The position numbers and the translations under genes were made by a program. From the NCBI GenBank assembly GCA_910586675.1, contig CAJUJO010000005.1, forward strand, positions 1 through 58,952: a stretch of DNA of 58,952 bases, read 5' to 3'. Positions 17,199 to 25,492 of the stretch are shown piece after piece (the stretch's first letter is position 1; each line of letters starts with the position of its first letter). Origin of the DNA: an uncultured Christensenellaceae bacterium. Lineage in GTDB: Bacteria; Bacillota; Clostridia; Christensenellales; Borkfalkiaceae. The notes below the pieces were generated by a model that had not been told where the DNA came from, did not search any database, and worked only from the letters and a program-made list of their open reading frames with translations.

Positions 17199-17918
17199 TC
17201 ACCTCGTGTATCTGTTGATTAAAACGCGCTCCGTCTCGCCGCTCTTCAAATCGACGCTGCGGCAGTAGAGGGAAATTTTATTGTCGTTATCGAGATTGCT
17301 CCAAATCTCTTCGGCAAACGCCTTCAAGTCGTCCGGAATGCGCACGCGCTCCGGCTCTCCCTCGAAGGTGGGAAGCGGATTGCCGTCCGTTACGTACGTG
17401 TGAAGGAAATGCCCCAGCCCCGCGATCGGCTCGTAATCGAAGGTGTAGCGGTTGCACGCCGAACCCTCTTCGTCCGCACTCTTCAAGATGGACATGGAAT
17501 AATTGTATTCCCCTTCCAAATCGAGAATGCCGCTGATGCGCGGCGTGAAGTTGGGAGCGTCCGGCTCGAACGCGCGCGATTTGAGCGCGTGGCGGAAGCA
17601 CCTGCCTGCCTTTAAGCCAGCTTCGATCGTATCCGTCTGGTCGCCGTTGGTTACGATGATTTTTTTGCCGACGACCTTGACGGGCGAATAAATGATGAGC
17701 GAAGGATCTTCAACCTTGCTCTCGTCGAAGGGCTCGGTTCGCAGCTCGTCGCCGTGCTCCGTGAAAATACGGTTGCGGCTGTTGGCGCTCCTGCCCGTGA
17801 TAAAGTAGGCGAACACCGCCCTCTTTCCGTCGGCGCTCTTGCCGATGACGATTCCGCGTCCCGGATAGGTATTGTCCGCGAGCGCCTCCTTCATGCTTTT
17901 GATGCTGTAACCCGCCAT
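17199..17918 (-). CDS. IMP cyclohydrolase, PurO-like family
   Basis: 239 residues. 'NTYPGRGIVIGKSADGKRAVFAYFITGRSANSRNRIF' (positions about 17-53; key R/G/S-rich 'GRSANSRNR') and 'YSPVKVVGKKIIVTNGDQTD' (starting about 75) match the archaeal-type PurO/IMP cyclohydrolase-like family, an Ntn-hydrolase-fold enzyme that closes the inosinate ring. It has no similarity to the PurH N-terminal domain. The position between purN and the AICAR transformylase agrees with this role. Spacing is 1 bp from purN and 4 bp to the next gene. Family recognised by eye. Confidence 0.85.
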   Translation of the reverse strand: MAGYSIKSMKEALADNTYPGRGIVIGKSADGKRAVFAYFITGRSANSRNRIFTEHGDELRTEPFDESKVEDPSLIIYSPVKVVGKKIIVTNGDQTDTIEAGLKAGRCFRHALKSRAFEPDAPNFTPRISGILDLEGEYNYSMSILKSADEEGSACNRYTFDYEPIAGLGHFLHTYVTDGNPLPTFEGEPERVRIPDDLKAFAEEIWSNLDNDNKISLYCRSVDLKSGETERVLINRYTR

Positions 17919-17919
17919 G

Positions 17920-18525
17920 TTATTCTCCTTTTAATTTTTTGCAGACCGCCTCCACCGCTTCGGGCAGAATGACCCACTCCGCCTCGCGCATGACGCGCTT
18001 TTGCAGAATTTCGGGCGTGTCGCCCTCCTTTACCTCCACTGCCCTTTGCGCGATAATCGGCCCGCCGTCGCACACCTCGTTGACGTAATGCACCGTCGCG
18101 CCCGTAACCTTGACCCCGCGCGCGAGCACGGCTTCGTGCACATGAAGTCCGTACATGCCCTCCCCGCAAAAGCTGGGAATGAGCGCGGGATGCACGTTGA
18201 TGATGCGCCCGGGATAATGCTTCACGAAGTTCCCGCTCAATATCGTCATGAACCCCGCGAACACGATAAACTCGATTCCGCGCGCTTGCAGTTCGGCGAG
18301 GATTCTTTTTTCGCGTTCGGCGCGGTCGGGCGCTTCCTTTCTGTCGACGACGACCGATTCTATCCCGTACCGCGCGGCGCGGGTGAGAACGTAGGCGTCC
18401 CTTTTGTCCGTTACGACGAGCACGACCTCGCCGCTCGGAATCATGCCCGCCTGCTGCGCATTGACGATTGCCTGAAAATTGGTTCCGCCGCCCGAACAGA
18501 GGACGGCGATTTTTACTTTATTCAT
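17920..18525 (-). CDS. purN: Phosphoribosylglycinamide formyltransferase, folate-dependent
   Basis: 201 residues. Formylates GAR using 10-formyl-THF. 'VLCSGGGTNFQAIV' (about 8-21) is the phosphate loop; 'FVVFAGFMTILS'-type segment here 'FIVFAGFMTILSGNFV' (about 82-97); 'NVHPALIPSFCG' (about 107-118) holds the catalytic Asn-His; 'GATVHYVNEVCDGGPIIAQ' (about 138-156) holds the catalytic Asp. It overlaps purM by 4 bp. Confidence 0.96.
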   Translation of the reverse strand: MNKVKIAVLCSGGGTNFQAIVNAQQAGMIPSGEVVLVVTDKRDAYVLTRAARYGIESVVVDRKEAPDRAEREKRILAELQARGIEFIVFAGFMTILSGNFVKHYPGRIINVHPALIPSFCGEGMYGLHVHEAVLARGVKVTGATVHYVNEVCDGGPIIAQRAVEVKEGDTPEILQKRVMREAEWVILPEAVEAVCKKLKGE

Positions 18526-19559
18526 ATCAGCTCCACGCCGTCTTCGCTTTTCACGATTTCGCCGACGACGTACGCGTCCTCGCCATGCGCGCGCAGAACT
18601 TCCAGCGCGGCGGGCACGTCCTCTTTTGCGACGACGACGCTCATACCCACGCCCATATTGAAGGTGTTGAACATGTCGTGCTCGGACACGCCGCCCGCCC
18701 TTTGAATCATTCCGAACACAGGCGGAACTTTTACGTCCGATTTTTTAATCCGCACGCCCAGCCCCTCAGGAATGGAGCGGGGCATATTCTCGTAAAATCC
18801 GCCGCCCGTGATGTGCGACACGCCCTTGACCTTTACCCGTTCCAAGAGCGCGAGCATGGGCTTCACGTAGATTTTGGTAGGCGCGAGCAGCGTTTCGCCG
18901 AGGCTCTTGCCGCCCAGCTCCTCTACGGGGCTTTTGAGGTCGGCGTTTTCCACGTCGAGCGCCTTGCGCACGAGAGAGAAGCCGTTGGAGTGCACGCCCG
19001 AAGAAGGAAGCGCGATCATAATATCCCCCGCCCGCATGGCGGTATTGTCGATGACCTTGGATCTATCCACGACGCCGACGGTGAACCCCGCGAGGTCGTA
19101 GTCGTCGTCGGGCATCATGCCGGGGTGTTCGGCGGTTTCCCCGCCGATGAGCGCGCAGCCCGCGCGCACGCAGCCCTCCGCGACGCCGCCCACGATTTCC
19201 GCGATCTTTTCGGGTACGTTTCTCCCGCACGCGATATAGTCGAGGAAGAAGAGCGGTTTAGCGCCGCAGCATATTACGTCGTTCACACACATGGCGACGC
19301 AGTCGATACCGATGGTGTCGTGCTTATCCATGAGCATGGCAATTTTCAGCTTCGTGCCCACACCGTCCGTTCCCGAAACCAACACGGGCTCCTTCATGCC
19401 CGCAATTTCAAGGGGAAATAACCCCCCGAAGCCGCCGATGTCCGCCTTGCCCTCGGGCATGGTGCGGGCCACATGCTTTTTCATGAGCTCGACCGCCCTG
19501 TATCCCGCGGTGATATCTACCCCCGCTTCCTTATAGCTTTCCGAATAACTTTTTTCCAT
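18522..19559 (-). CDS. purM: Phosphoribosylformylglycinamidine cyclo-ligase
   Basis: 345 residues from the ATG at 19559 ('MEKSYSESYKEAGVDITAG'); the reading frame continues upstream into the purF end, but this start fits the family and lies 32 bp after purF. Closes FGAM to AIR with ATP. 'LVSGTDGVGTKLKIA' (about 60-74), 'CVNDVICCGAKPLFFLDY' (about 90-107) and 'GGETAEHPGMM' (about 138-148) are signature motifs; 'SSGVHSNGFSLVRK' follows near 185. Confidence 0.97.
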   Translation of the reverse strand: MEKSYSESYKEAGVDITAGYRAVELMKKHVARTMPEGKADIGGFGGLFPLEIAGMKEPVLVSGTDGVGTKLKIAMLMDKHDTIGIDCVAMCVNDVICCGAKPLFFLDYIACGRNVPEKIAEIVGGVAEGCVRAGCALIGGETAEHPGMMPDDDYDLAGFTVGVVDRSKVIDNTAMRAGDIMIALPSSGVHSNGFSLVRKALDVENADLKSPVEELGGKSLGETLLAPTKIYVKPMLALLERVKVKGVSHITGGGFYENMPRSIPEGLGVRIKKSDVKVPPVFGMIQRAGGVSEHDMFNTFNMGVGMSVVVAKEDVPAALEVLRAHGEDAYVVGEIVKSEDGVELI

Positions 19560-19591
19560 GTCAGTTTCCTTAAAGATTATCGTTGCCGTAA

Positions 19592-21034
19592 TTATTTGTT
19601 CTGAAATTTGGGATTTTCGCTGCGCGGGCGCTCGAACCTGTTCTTGGCCTGCTCCGCGGGGATCTCCGTGGGGTACGCGCCGTCGAAGCAGGCGCAACAA
19701 AAGCCCGAACCGTCGCCGCCCGTAAGCAAGCCCGCGTGTTCCAAATCGAGATAGCCTACGGAATCGGCGCCGATGATTTTGGCGATTTCCTCTTCCGAAT
19801 AATGACAGGCGATCAGATTATCGCGCGAGGCGATGTCCGTGCCGTAGTAGCAGGGATTGAGGAACTTGGGCGCGGACGAGAGAAAGTGCACTTCCTTCGC
19901 CCCCGCGTCGCGCAGCTGCTTGACGATGGGTCTGCTCGTCGTACCGCGGACGATGGAGTCGTCCACGAGAATGACGCGCTTGCCGCGAATGGCCGAAGCG
20001 ATGACGTTGAGCTTTATCTTCACTCTGTCCTCACGCATTTTCTGATCGGGTGCGATGAACGTCCTGCCGATGTATTTATTTTTCAGAAATCCGATGCCGT
20101 ACGGAATGCCCGAAGCCTGCGAGTAGCCGAGCGCCGCGTCCAATCCCGAATCGGGCACGCCGATGACGATGTCTGCGTCTATCTTATACTTTTCCGCAAG
20201 GAAAGCGCCCGCGCGTTTTCTCGCGTCGTGCACGAAACAGCCGTCGATTTCCGAATCGGGGCGGGCGGTATAGAAGAACTCAAACACGCAGAGAGATTTT
20301 TTACCGCCGCAGTGCGACGTGTCATTCTTAACGCCGTCCTTGGTGATGACGAGCATTTCGCCCGGCTCGATTTCGCGCACGAGCTTTGCCCCGACCGCGT
20401 TGAGCGCGCAGCTTTCCGAAGCGACGATAACGGAACCGTCCTCCCGCGTGCCGTAGCACAGGGGGCGGAAACCGTGCGGGTCGCGCGCGGCGATGAGCTT
20501 GCTCGGCGACATGACGACGAGCGAATACGCGCCTTTGAGTTTATCCATGGAAGCGAGCACCGCGTCCTCGATGGAGCGGGACTTCACGCGCTCCTTGGTA
20601 ATCGTATAAGCGATGACTTCGGTATCAGAAGTGGTATGGAAGATGCTGCCCTCGTTTTCCAGCTCCGAACGCAGCTCGTAGGCGTTGGTAAGGTTGCCGT
20701 TGTGGGCGAGCGCCATATTGCCCTTTAAGTGATTGACGACGATGGGCTGGGCATTCTCCCGCCCGCTCGCGCCCGTCGTGCTGTACCGCACGTGCCCGAT
20801 TGCCATTTCGCCTTCGCCGAGCTTTTTGAGAATATCCTTTGTGAACACGTCGTTGACGAGCCCGGAATCTTTATAGGAGGAAAACACGCCGTCGCGGTTG
20901 ACGACGATGCCCGCCGACTCCTGCCCGCGGTGCTGCAATGCAAACAGACCGTAATAAGCGGTCGCGGCGACGTCCTGCGTTTCGGGCGCGAAAATACCGA
21001 ACACGCCGCACTCTTCGTGAATATGTCCCGTCAT
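19592..21034 (-). CDS. purF: Amidophosphoribosyltransferase
   Basis: 480 residues. First committed step: PRPP and Gln to phosphoribosylamine. An 8-9-residue propeptide (MTGHIHEE) precedes 'CGVFGIFAPE', the processed N-terminal Cys nucleophile of the Ntn glutaminase domain. 'GHVRYSTTGASGREN' follows near 78-92. The PRPP loop is 'VILVDDSIVRGTTSRPIV' (about 352-369). Cys-rich 'GFCCACFDGAYPTE' near the C-terminus suggests the Bacillus-type form with a 4Fe-4S cluster. It starts 1 bp after the purC stop. Confidence 0.97.
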   Translation of the reverse strand: MTGHIHEECGVFGIFAPETQDVAATAYYGLFALQHRGQESAGIVVNRDGVFSSYKDSGLVNDVFTKDILKKLGEGEMAIGHVRYSTTGASGRENAQPIVVNHLKGNMALAHNGNLTNAYELRSELENEGSIFHTTSDTEVIAYTITKERVKSRSIEDAVLASMDKLKGAYSLVVMSPSKLIAARDPHGFRPLCYGTREDGSVIVASESCALNAVGAKLVREIEPGEMLVITKDGVKNDTSHCGGKKSLCVFEFFYTARPDSEIDGCFVHDARKRAGAFLAEKYKIDADIVIGVPDSGLDAALGYSQASGIPYGIGFLKNKYIGRTFIAPDQKMREDRVKIKLNVIASAIRGKRVILVDDSIVRGTTSRPIVKQLRDAGAKEVHFLSSAPKFLNPCYYGTDIASRDNLIACHYSEEEIAKIIGADSVGYLDLEHAGLLTGGDGSGFCCACFDGAYPTEIPAEQAKNRFERPRSENPKFQNK

Positions 21035-21035
21035 A

Positions 21036-21749
21036 TTACTCTCCCGCCGTAACGCGCTTGAAAATTTCTTTATAAGCGTCCTCTACCCCGCCCATGTCGC
21101 GGCGGAAGCGGTCCTTATCCAATTTTTCATTGGTCTTGATATCCCAGAAGCGGCAGGTGTCGGGGGAAATCTCGTCGGCGAGCACGATGGTGCCGTCGGG
21201 CAATTTGCCGAATTCCAGCTTGAAGTCGATGAGGCGGACGCCGAGCGCCGCGAAGTAGTTTTTAAGAACCTCGTTGACCTTGAAGGCGTAAGTCTTAATC
21301 GTTTCGATTTCCTGCTTGGTCGCAAGCTTTAATGCGAGCGCATGATAAGTATTGATGAGCGGGTCGCCCAAATCGTCGTTCTTGTAAGAGAATTCGATGG
21401 TCGGTTCGTCGAACGCGATCCCCTCTTCCACGCCGTAACGCTTCGCGAACGAGCCTGCGGAAACGTTGCGGATGATGACTTCGAGGGGAACGATCTTCAC
21501 CTTTTTGACGACCGTTTCACGGTCGCTGAGCTCCTCCACGTAATGCGTGGGAACGCCCTGCTTTTCGAGTAACTGCATGAGCATGTTGGACATGCGGTTG
21601 TTCACGACGCCTTTCCCCGCGATCGTGCCCTTTTTGAGCCCGTTGAACGCGGTCGCGTCGTCCTTATAGGATACGATGCACAGATTTTCGTCTGCGGTTG
21701 CGTAAACCTTTTTCGCCTTGCCTTCATAAAGCTGAACGGTCTTTTCCAT
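21036..21749 (-). CDS. purC: SAICAR synthase
   Basis: 237 residues, typical. Joins aspartate to CAIR with ATP. 'LYEGKAKKVYAT' (about 7-18), 'VPLEVIIRNVSAGSFAKRYG' (starts about 92; the R-N-x-x-A/S-GS motif), 'EFSYKNDDLGDPLIN' (about 119-133) and 'LADEISPDTCRFWD' (about 195-208) are the family motifs. It is 34 bp downstream of purE. Confidence 0.97.
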   Translation of the reverse strand: MEKTVQLYEGKAKKVYATADENLCIVSYKDDATAFNGLKKGTIAGKGVVNNRMSNMLMQLLEKQGVPTHYVEELSDRETVVKKVKIVPLEVIIRNVSAGSFAKRYGVEEGIAFDEPTIEFSYKNDDLGDPLINTYHALALKLATKQEIETIKTYAFKVNEVLKNYFAALGVRLIDFKLEFGKLPDGTIVLADEISPDTCRFWDIKTNEKLDKDRFRRDMGGVEDAYKEIFKRVTAGE

Positions 21750-21783
21750 GATTTATCTCCTTTTTCCTTTGAAATAAAATTTT

Positions 21784-22278
21784 TTACGAATGATATTTCG
21801 CCGCGATTTCGGCGTTCTTTGCAAGCACCTTTTCCGAAGCCGCCCTGCGGGAAGCGAGCAGCTTGTCCCGCAAAGGCTTGTCCTCCACGGCGAGGATCTG
21901 CACGGCGAGAAGCGCAGCGTTCTGCGCGCCGTCGATCGCTACCGTCGCCACGGGAATTCCCGAAGGCATCTGCACGGTGGAAAGGAGCGCGTCCAGTCCG
22001 TCGAGCGTGGAGCTCTTCACGGGGATCCCGATAACGGGCAGCACCGTGTTTGCGGCAAGCGCCCCCGCGAGGTGCGCCGCCTTTCCCGCCGCCGCTATGA
22101 CGACGCCGAACCCGTTTTCCGCCGCCGAAGCGGAAAACGCACGCGCTTCTTCCGGCGTGCGGTGCGCCGAAAACACATGCGCCTCGTAGGGCACGCCGTA
22201 TTCTTCAAACACGGAAAACGCCTTTTCCACGACGGGGAGATCGCTGTCGCTCCCCATGATAACCGCTGCTTTCTTCAT
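21784..22278 (-). CDS. purE: N5-carboxyaminoimidazole ribonucleotide mutase
   Basis: 164 residues. 'MGSDSDLPVVEKA' (about 8-20), 'VFSAHRTPEEARAF' (about 36-49) with the catalytic His, and 'AAAGKAAHLAGALAA' (about 62-76). The GSDSD form is that of class I PurE, which normally needs PurK to make N5-CAIR. No purK lies in the operon, so it must be elsewhere, or the enzyme uses CO2 directly. First gene of the purine operon; GGAGGG precedes the ATG. Confidence 0.95.
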   Translation of the reverse strand: MKKAAVIMGSDSDLPVVEKAFSVFEEYGVPYEAHVFSAHRTPEEARAFSASAAENGFGVVIAAAGKAAHLAGALAANTVLPVIGIPVKSSTLDGLDALLSTVQMPSGIPVATVAIDGAQNAALLAVQILAVEDKPLRDKLLASRRAASEKVLAKNAEIAAKYHS

Positions 22279-22303
22279 GTCAAACCCTCCGTAAAAGTAA
22301 AAT

Positions 22304-22338
22304 AAGGCAGTTTTTTCCTATGTTGAAAAAACTGCCTT
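22304..22338 (-). promoter_or_regulatory. Leader hairpin before purE, candidate attenuator
   Basis: In the transcript AAGGCAGTTTTTTC pairs perfectly with GAAAAAACTGCCTT, followed by ATTTTACTTTTA and then the purE ribosome site. It could terminate early or hold the leader structure. A smaller hairpin CTTCC/GGAAG lies upstream. No known purine, ZTP or PRPP riboswitch core is recognisable. Confidence 0.5.
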
Positions 22339-22410
22339 GCACGCCAATGAAATCTTATTCTTTTTTCTCGCCCTTCCAAAGCGGAAGATAAAAGAAACGC
22401 CCATGACATT

Positions 22411-22440
22411 ATTATATCAAATCACCCCTTTTCAAGTCAA
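22411..22440 (-). promoter_or_regulatory. Purine operon promoter
   Basis: TTGACT (22440-22435), 18-nt spacer, TATAAT (22416-22411) on the minus strand. The predicted transcript has a leader of about 125 nt before purE. No convincing PurR box was seen. Confidence 0.8.
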
Positions 22441-22489
22441 GCGAAAGAGGGCGGTTTTTCATGCGGAAGAAGTGAAATTTGAAGCCCAT

Positions 22490-23065
22490 TCAATTGTTCG
22501 GCAGACGGCCGCCGTCGTTCCATTCGCCGTACATGACACCTTTTTTCGTATTTTCGACGAGCTTTTCCAATCGGCTTGAAAAGAGCGCGGGCTGCTTCTT
22601 CTTGATTTGAACGGTATCCGCGCGCACCCTGCGGTACAGCGGCGGAAAGGAAAGAAAATTTTCCCATACCGCGGCGTCCGCCTGCAAGGCTTGCAGTATC
22701 TCTTCGTCGAAGCGGAAAGAAGCGGGATCCATGTCGGGAAGGCGGGCGCGCCCCGCGTCCGTCATGCGCCCCAAAGCTTCCATTCTGCGGCACCGCGCCT
22801 TGTTAAGTTCCGACCAGACGGAATTTTCCTTCCGCGGCGCAAACCTTTGCGCGGTAACGCCGCCTTCAAGGCGCTTGACGGTGCTGTCGATCCAGCCGAA
22901 GCACATGGCTTCCTCCACGGCGTCGATATACCAGAACGCCCCGTCCTCTTTGGGTCTGCTCCGCTTTACGACGACCCAGCATTCTTTTTCGGCGTCATGA
23001 TATTCCGAAAGCCAGGCGCGAAACCCGTTGCGATCGGTTACGTTAAGTAAATTCACGGGTACCAT
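22490..23065 (-). CDS. YdeI / OmpD-associated family protein
   Basis: 191 residues from ATG 23065 ('MVPVNLLNVTDRNGFRAWL'). A longer in-frame start would run through the promoter. The family signature is visible: 'EECWVVVKRSRP'-like region here 'EKECWVVVKRSRPKEDG', 'YIDAVEEAMCFGWIDSTVKR' (starts about 45), 'FAPRKENSVWSELNKARCRR' (starts about 75), and a helical C-terminus. The molecular role of this family is not established. The -10 box ends 6 nt upstream of the ATG and there is no ribosome site, so the mRNA is predicted leaderless. Confidence 0.85.
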   Translation of the reverse strand: MVPVNLLNVTDRNGFRAWLSEYHDAEKECWVVVKRSRPKEDGAFWYIDAVEEAMCFGWIDSTVKRLEGGVTAQRFAPRKENSVWSELNKARCRRMEALGRMTDAGRARLPDMDPASFRFDEEILQALQADAAVWENFLSFPPLYRRVRADTVQIKKKQPALFSSRLEKLVENTKKGVMYGEWNDGGRLPNN

Positions 23066-23071
23066 GTCCGT

Positions 23072-23113
23072 ATTATAGCAAACGCGGCTGAATTTTTCAA
23101 CCGCGTTTTTGCA
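23072..23113 (-). promoter_or_regulatory. ydeI-like promoter, leaderless layout, in a hairpin
   Basis: TTGAAA (23100-23095), 17-nt spacer, TATAAT (23077-23072), then 6 nt to the ATG. The -35 box is in the loop of AACGCGG/CCGCGTT, directly after the SDR gene and thus in its possible terminator. Confidence 0.75.
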
Positions 23114-23118
23114 TCTTT

Positions 23119-23973
23119 TTATTTTTGATTGAATTTTTTGCGCACCATCCAATCGGTTACGCGTTCGGGAAGCATTTTATACACATAGCGCATAAAATTA
23201 TTTTTCCCGCCCGCCGCGGTAAGCGGCGGCGGATTTTTCCGCTCGGAAAGCTTGACGATGGCGTCGGCGACGAGCGACGGCGCCATGCCGCCCTGCTCCA
23301 TATTCGCGAGCGCGGCGGACGCCTTCTTGACGGAGGGCGCGTAGGAAAGGCTCTCCTCTTCGTTGTACACCCTTCGGCTGTACGTGAAATCGGTGGAAGT
23401 TCCTCCGGGCAGGAGCGCGCTCACCCTTACGCCGTGCGGGCGGAGTTCCAAATCCGATTCCCGCGCCAGCATGGCGAGCGCCGCCTTGGACGAGGAATAA
23501 AATCCGTCGTACGGGATAGGCATGTCGCCGCCCATAGAGCCGACGAGAATCGCCCTGCCGCCCCGCTTTTTCAGATAGGGCGCGGAAGCGCGCAGCGCCT
23601 CGATCGCACCGAAATAATTGACCTCGAAGAGATAGCGGTAATCGCCGCTCTTCGCGTATTCGAGGGGAGCCGCCATGGAAAATCCCGCCGAATAGACGAG
23701 AAGGTCGAAGGAGCCCAGCTCTTCGCCGATGCTTCTTACCGCCCTGCCCAGCTCCCCTTCCTGCGCCGCGTCCGCCGTGATGGTGCGCACGCGCTCGCCC
23801 TTGAACGCCGTGCGCGAAATATTAAACACGCGCCAGCCCTTGGCGCAGAGCTTGAGCGCCGTTTCCCGTCCGATTCCCGACGAGCCGCCTATGACGACCG
23901 CCGTCTTTCTGCCGACGGGCGCGGCGGGTATTTTTTCCGTTTCCTTGTTTTCCGTTCCGTTCTGTTGTTCCAT
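23119..23973 (-). CDS. Short-chain dehydrogenase/reductase
   Basis: 284 residues. Classical SDR: the cofactor loop 'VIGGSSGIGRETALKL' (about 26-41), 'SAGFSMAAPLEY' in place of NNAG (about 95-106), catalytic Ser in 'AILVGSMGGDMP' and catalytic 'YSSSK' (about 160-164). The N-terminal 20 residues are polar and not conserved. Arg in 'ISRTAF' after the second strand favours NADP. Substrate unknown. The ribosome site is poor. A TATAAT lies about 27 nt upstream of the ATG without a good -35. Confidence 0.9.
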   Translation of the reverse strand: MEQQNGTENKETEKIPAAPVGRKTAVVIGGSSGIGRETALKLCAKGWRVFNISRTAFKGERVRTITADAAQEGELGRAVRSIGEELGSFDLLVYSAGFSMAAPLEYAKSGDYRYLFEVNYFGAIEALRASAPYLKKRGGRAILVGSMGGDMPIPYDGFYSSSKAALAMLARESDLELRPHGVRVSALLPGGTSTDFTYSRRVYNEEESLSYAPSVKKASAALANMEQGGMAPSLVADAIVKLSERKNPPPLTAAGGKNNFMRYVYKMLPERVTDWMVRKKFNQK

Positions 23974-24021
23974 ACCGGAAATTTTTGACCGATTCCGAAA
24001 TTATATACCTGCTAACGAAAA

Positions 24022-24795
24022 TTATCCGAGCGCCACATCTAAAATCATCATCAGACAAAACCCAAACACGACGCCCGCGCTCGCCACCGTCTTGTTACCC
24101 GAAAAACATTCGGGAATGAGTTCGGAACAAACGACGGCAATCATCGCGCCCGCGGAAAAGGCGAGCGCCCAGGGCATAAGCCCCGCGATCGCCCCCGCGG
24201 CAACGGCGCCGAGCACGCATGCGGGTATTTCCACCGCACCCGACCCCTGCGAAAAGAGAAAGCTGCGCGCGGGGCTCATTCCCTTCATGCGGAGGGGAAA
24301 GGCGACGCACATGCCCTCCGGAAAATTCTGTATTGCAATGCCGACGGCAAGTAGGAATGCCGAGAGCAGCGCGCCCTCCGCGCCCGCGCCCTGCGCGAAC
24401 GCAACCCCGACGGCCATTCCCTCGGGAACGTTATGAAGGGTAACCGCAAAGAATAAAAGCGCATTCTTCTTATCGCCGATCGCTCTAAACTGCATCTGCG
24501 TACGGGAAAGCGCGAGATCGGAGAGCACGATAAACGCGCCTCCCAGCAAAAATCCGAGCGTTACCGTTATGTAGGAAGGAAGCGCGCTTTCATATTCGAT
24601 TGCGGGCAGGAGAAGGGAAAAGAAGCTCGCCGCAATCATAATTCCCGCAGCCGCGCCCGTAAGCGCGGTGAGGAAGGTTTTATTGATGTTTTTGGAAAAA
24701 AACACGAACGACGCGCCGAGCGTCGTCATCGCGTACATGAGCAGGGAAGCCAAAAGCGCCTGCCACGCCGCGTCCAAAGAAATAAACCACTGCAT
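24022..24795 (-). CDS. ZIP-family metal transporter
   Basis: 257 residues, eight hydrophobic segments. The metal-binding helices carry 'FAVTLHNVPEGMAVGVAFA' (about 116-134; HNxPEG) and 'AVGIAIQNFPEGMCVAFPLR' (starts about 149; Q-N-x-P-E-G), as in ZupT/GufA-type transporters of Zn2+ and other divalent ions. It probably imports zinc, iron or manganese. The mRNA leader holds a G+C-rich stem (GCCGCCGTA/TACGGGCGGC, 24808-24840 region). A regulator site could not be identified. Confidence 0.9.
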   Translation of the reverse strand: MQWFISLDAAWQALLASLLMYAMTTLGASFVFFSKNINKTFLTALTGAAAGIMIAASFFSLLLPAIEYESALPSYITVTLGFLLGGAFIVLSDLALSRTQMQFRAIGDKKNALLFFAVTLHNVPEGMAVGVAFAQGAGAEGALLSAFLLAVGIAIQNFPEGMCVAFPLRMKGMSPARSFLFSQGSGAVEIPACVLGAVAAGAIAGLMPWALAFSAGAMIAVVCSELIPECFSGNKTVASAGVVFGFCLMMILDVALG

Positions 24796-24924
24796 TGGTA
24801 AGACCCCCGTAAGAGCCGCCGCCCGTATTGTTTTACGGCGGCAGTCATTTTATTCTATGCGGGGCGCGTCAAACGGGGTTCAAAAAAACGGCGGGAAAAA
24901 TTTCACAAAATTTTCCTCCCGATA

Positions 24925-24953
24925 TTGACAAACGTTCAAACGCATACTATAAT
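24925..24953 (+). promoter_or_regulatory. Consensus promoter of the small membrane protein gene
   Basis: TTGACA (24925-24930), exactly 17 nt, TATAAT (24948-24953): a full-consensus sigma-A promoter, the strongest match in the window. Confidence 0.88.
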
Positions 24954-24987
24954 ATAACCAAACTATTTGGAAACGGGGGAATTTCAT

Positions 24988-25449
24988 ATGGCGGCTTTTG
25001 GCGTGATTACGCTGATTCTGACGGCGTTTATGCTGATTTTCTATGCGTACATGTTCAGAAAGACCGATCACGACGTTTCGTTTTTCCTGAGCGTCGGCAT
25101 CATCTCTTTCTTCATGAACCTATGCACCAATGCGGGCGGAGTGTTCGAACTCTGCTACATGTATCTCGGCATCGACGTCTTGTTCCTTGCGCTCGGCTTT
25201 GCCGTAAGCACGCGCGGAACGATCGGTTTTTACACCTCTATCGGCCCTTGGTTCAAGGCGACTTTCACCGATACGGCGACAGTCGGTTGGCGCGTTCTTT
25301 CCCTGCTCGCCGCGCCCGCGGGAATCGGGCTCTACTTCGGCTGGAACAAATCCAAGCCCGAGCTTGCGCGCGAATGCGGAAAGCTCGGAATGTGGGGACT
25401 TCTTTTGTGGCTCGTTCTCATTTGGGCGATTCTCGGCTTGGTTCTTTAA
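24988..25449 (+). CDS. Small integral membrane protein, unknown function
   Basis: 153 residues from ATG 24988; GGGGGAA lies 5-11 nt upstream. The in-frame TTG at 24967 would overlap this ribosome site. Four hydrophobic segments: about 4-24, 33-50, 55-80 and 130-153. A more polar loop (85-125) contains 'GWNKSKPELARECGK'. I do not recognise the family. It has a full-consensus promoter and a strong terminator, so it is a highly transcribed single gene. Confidence 0.75.
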   Translation: MAAFGVITLILTAFMLIFYAYMFRKTDHDVSFFLSVGIISFFMNLCTNAGGVFELCYMYLGIDVLFLALGFAVSTRGTIGFYTSIGPWFKATFTDTATVGWRVLSLLAAPAGIGLYFGWNKSKPELARECGKLGMWGLLLWLVLIWAILGLVL

Positions 25450-25460
25450 CAAAAAAATAT

Positions 25461-25490
25461 AAGCCGTCCGCAGAAAGCGGACGGCTTTTT
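25461..25490 (+). terminator. Rho-independent terminator
   Basis: AAGCCGTCCGC-AGAAA-GCGGACGGCTTTTT; a perfect 11-bp stem with a T tract on the plus strand. It also lies directly behind the degraded gene on the minus strand. Confidence 0.93.
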
Positions 25491-25492
25491 CG

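Noticed and set aside
22279..22410. ZTP or purine riboswitch in the pur leader
   Set aside because: A TGGCG motif is present near 22343, but the matching CCGCCTGGGC core of ZTP aptamers and the purine aptamer loops are missing.
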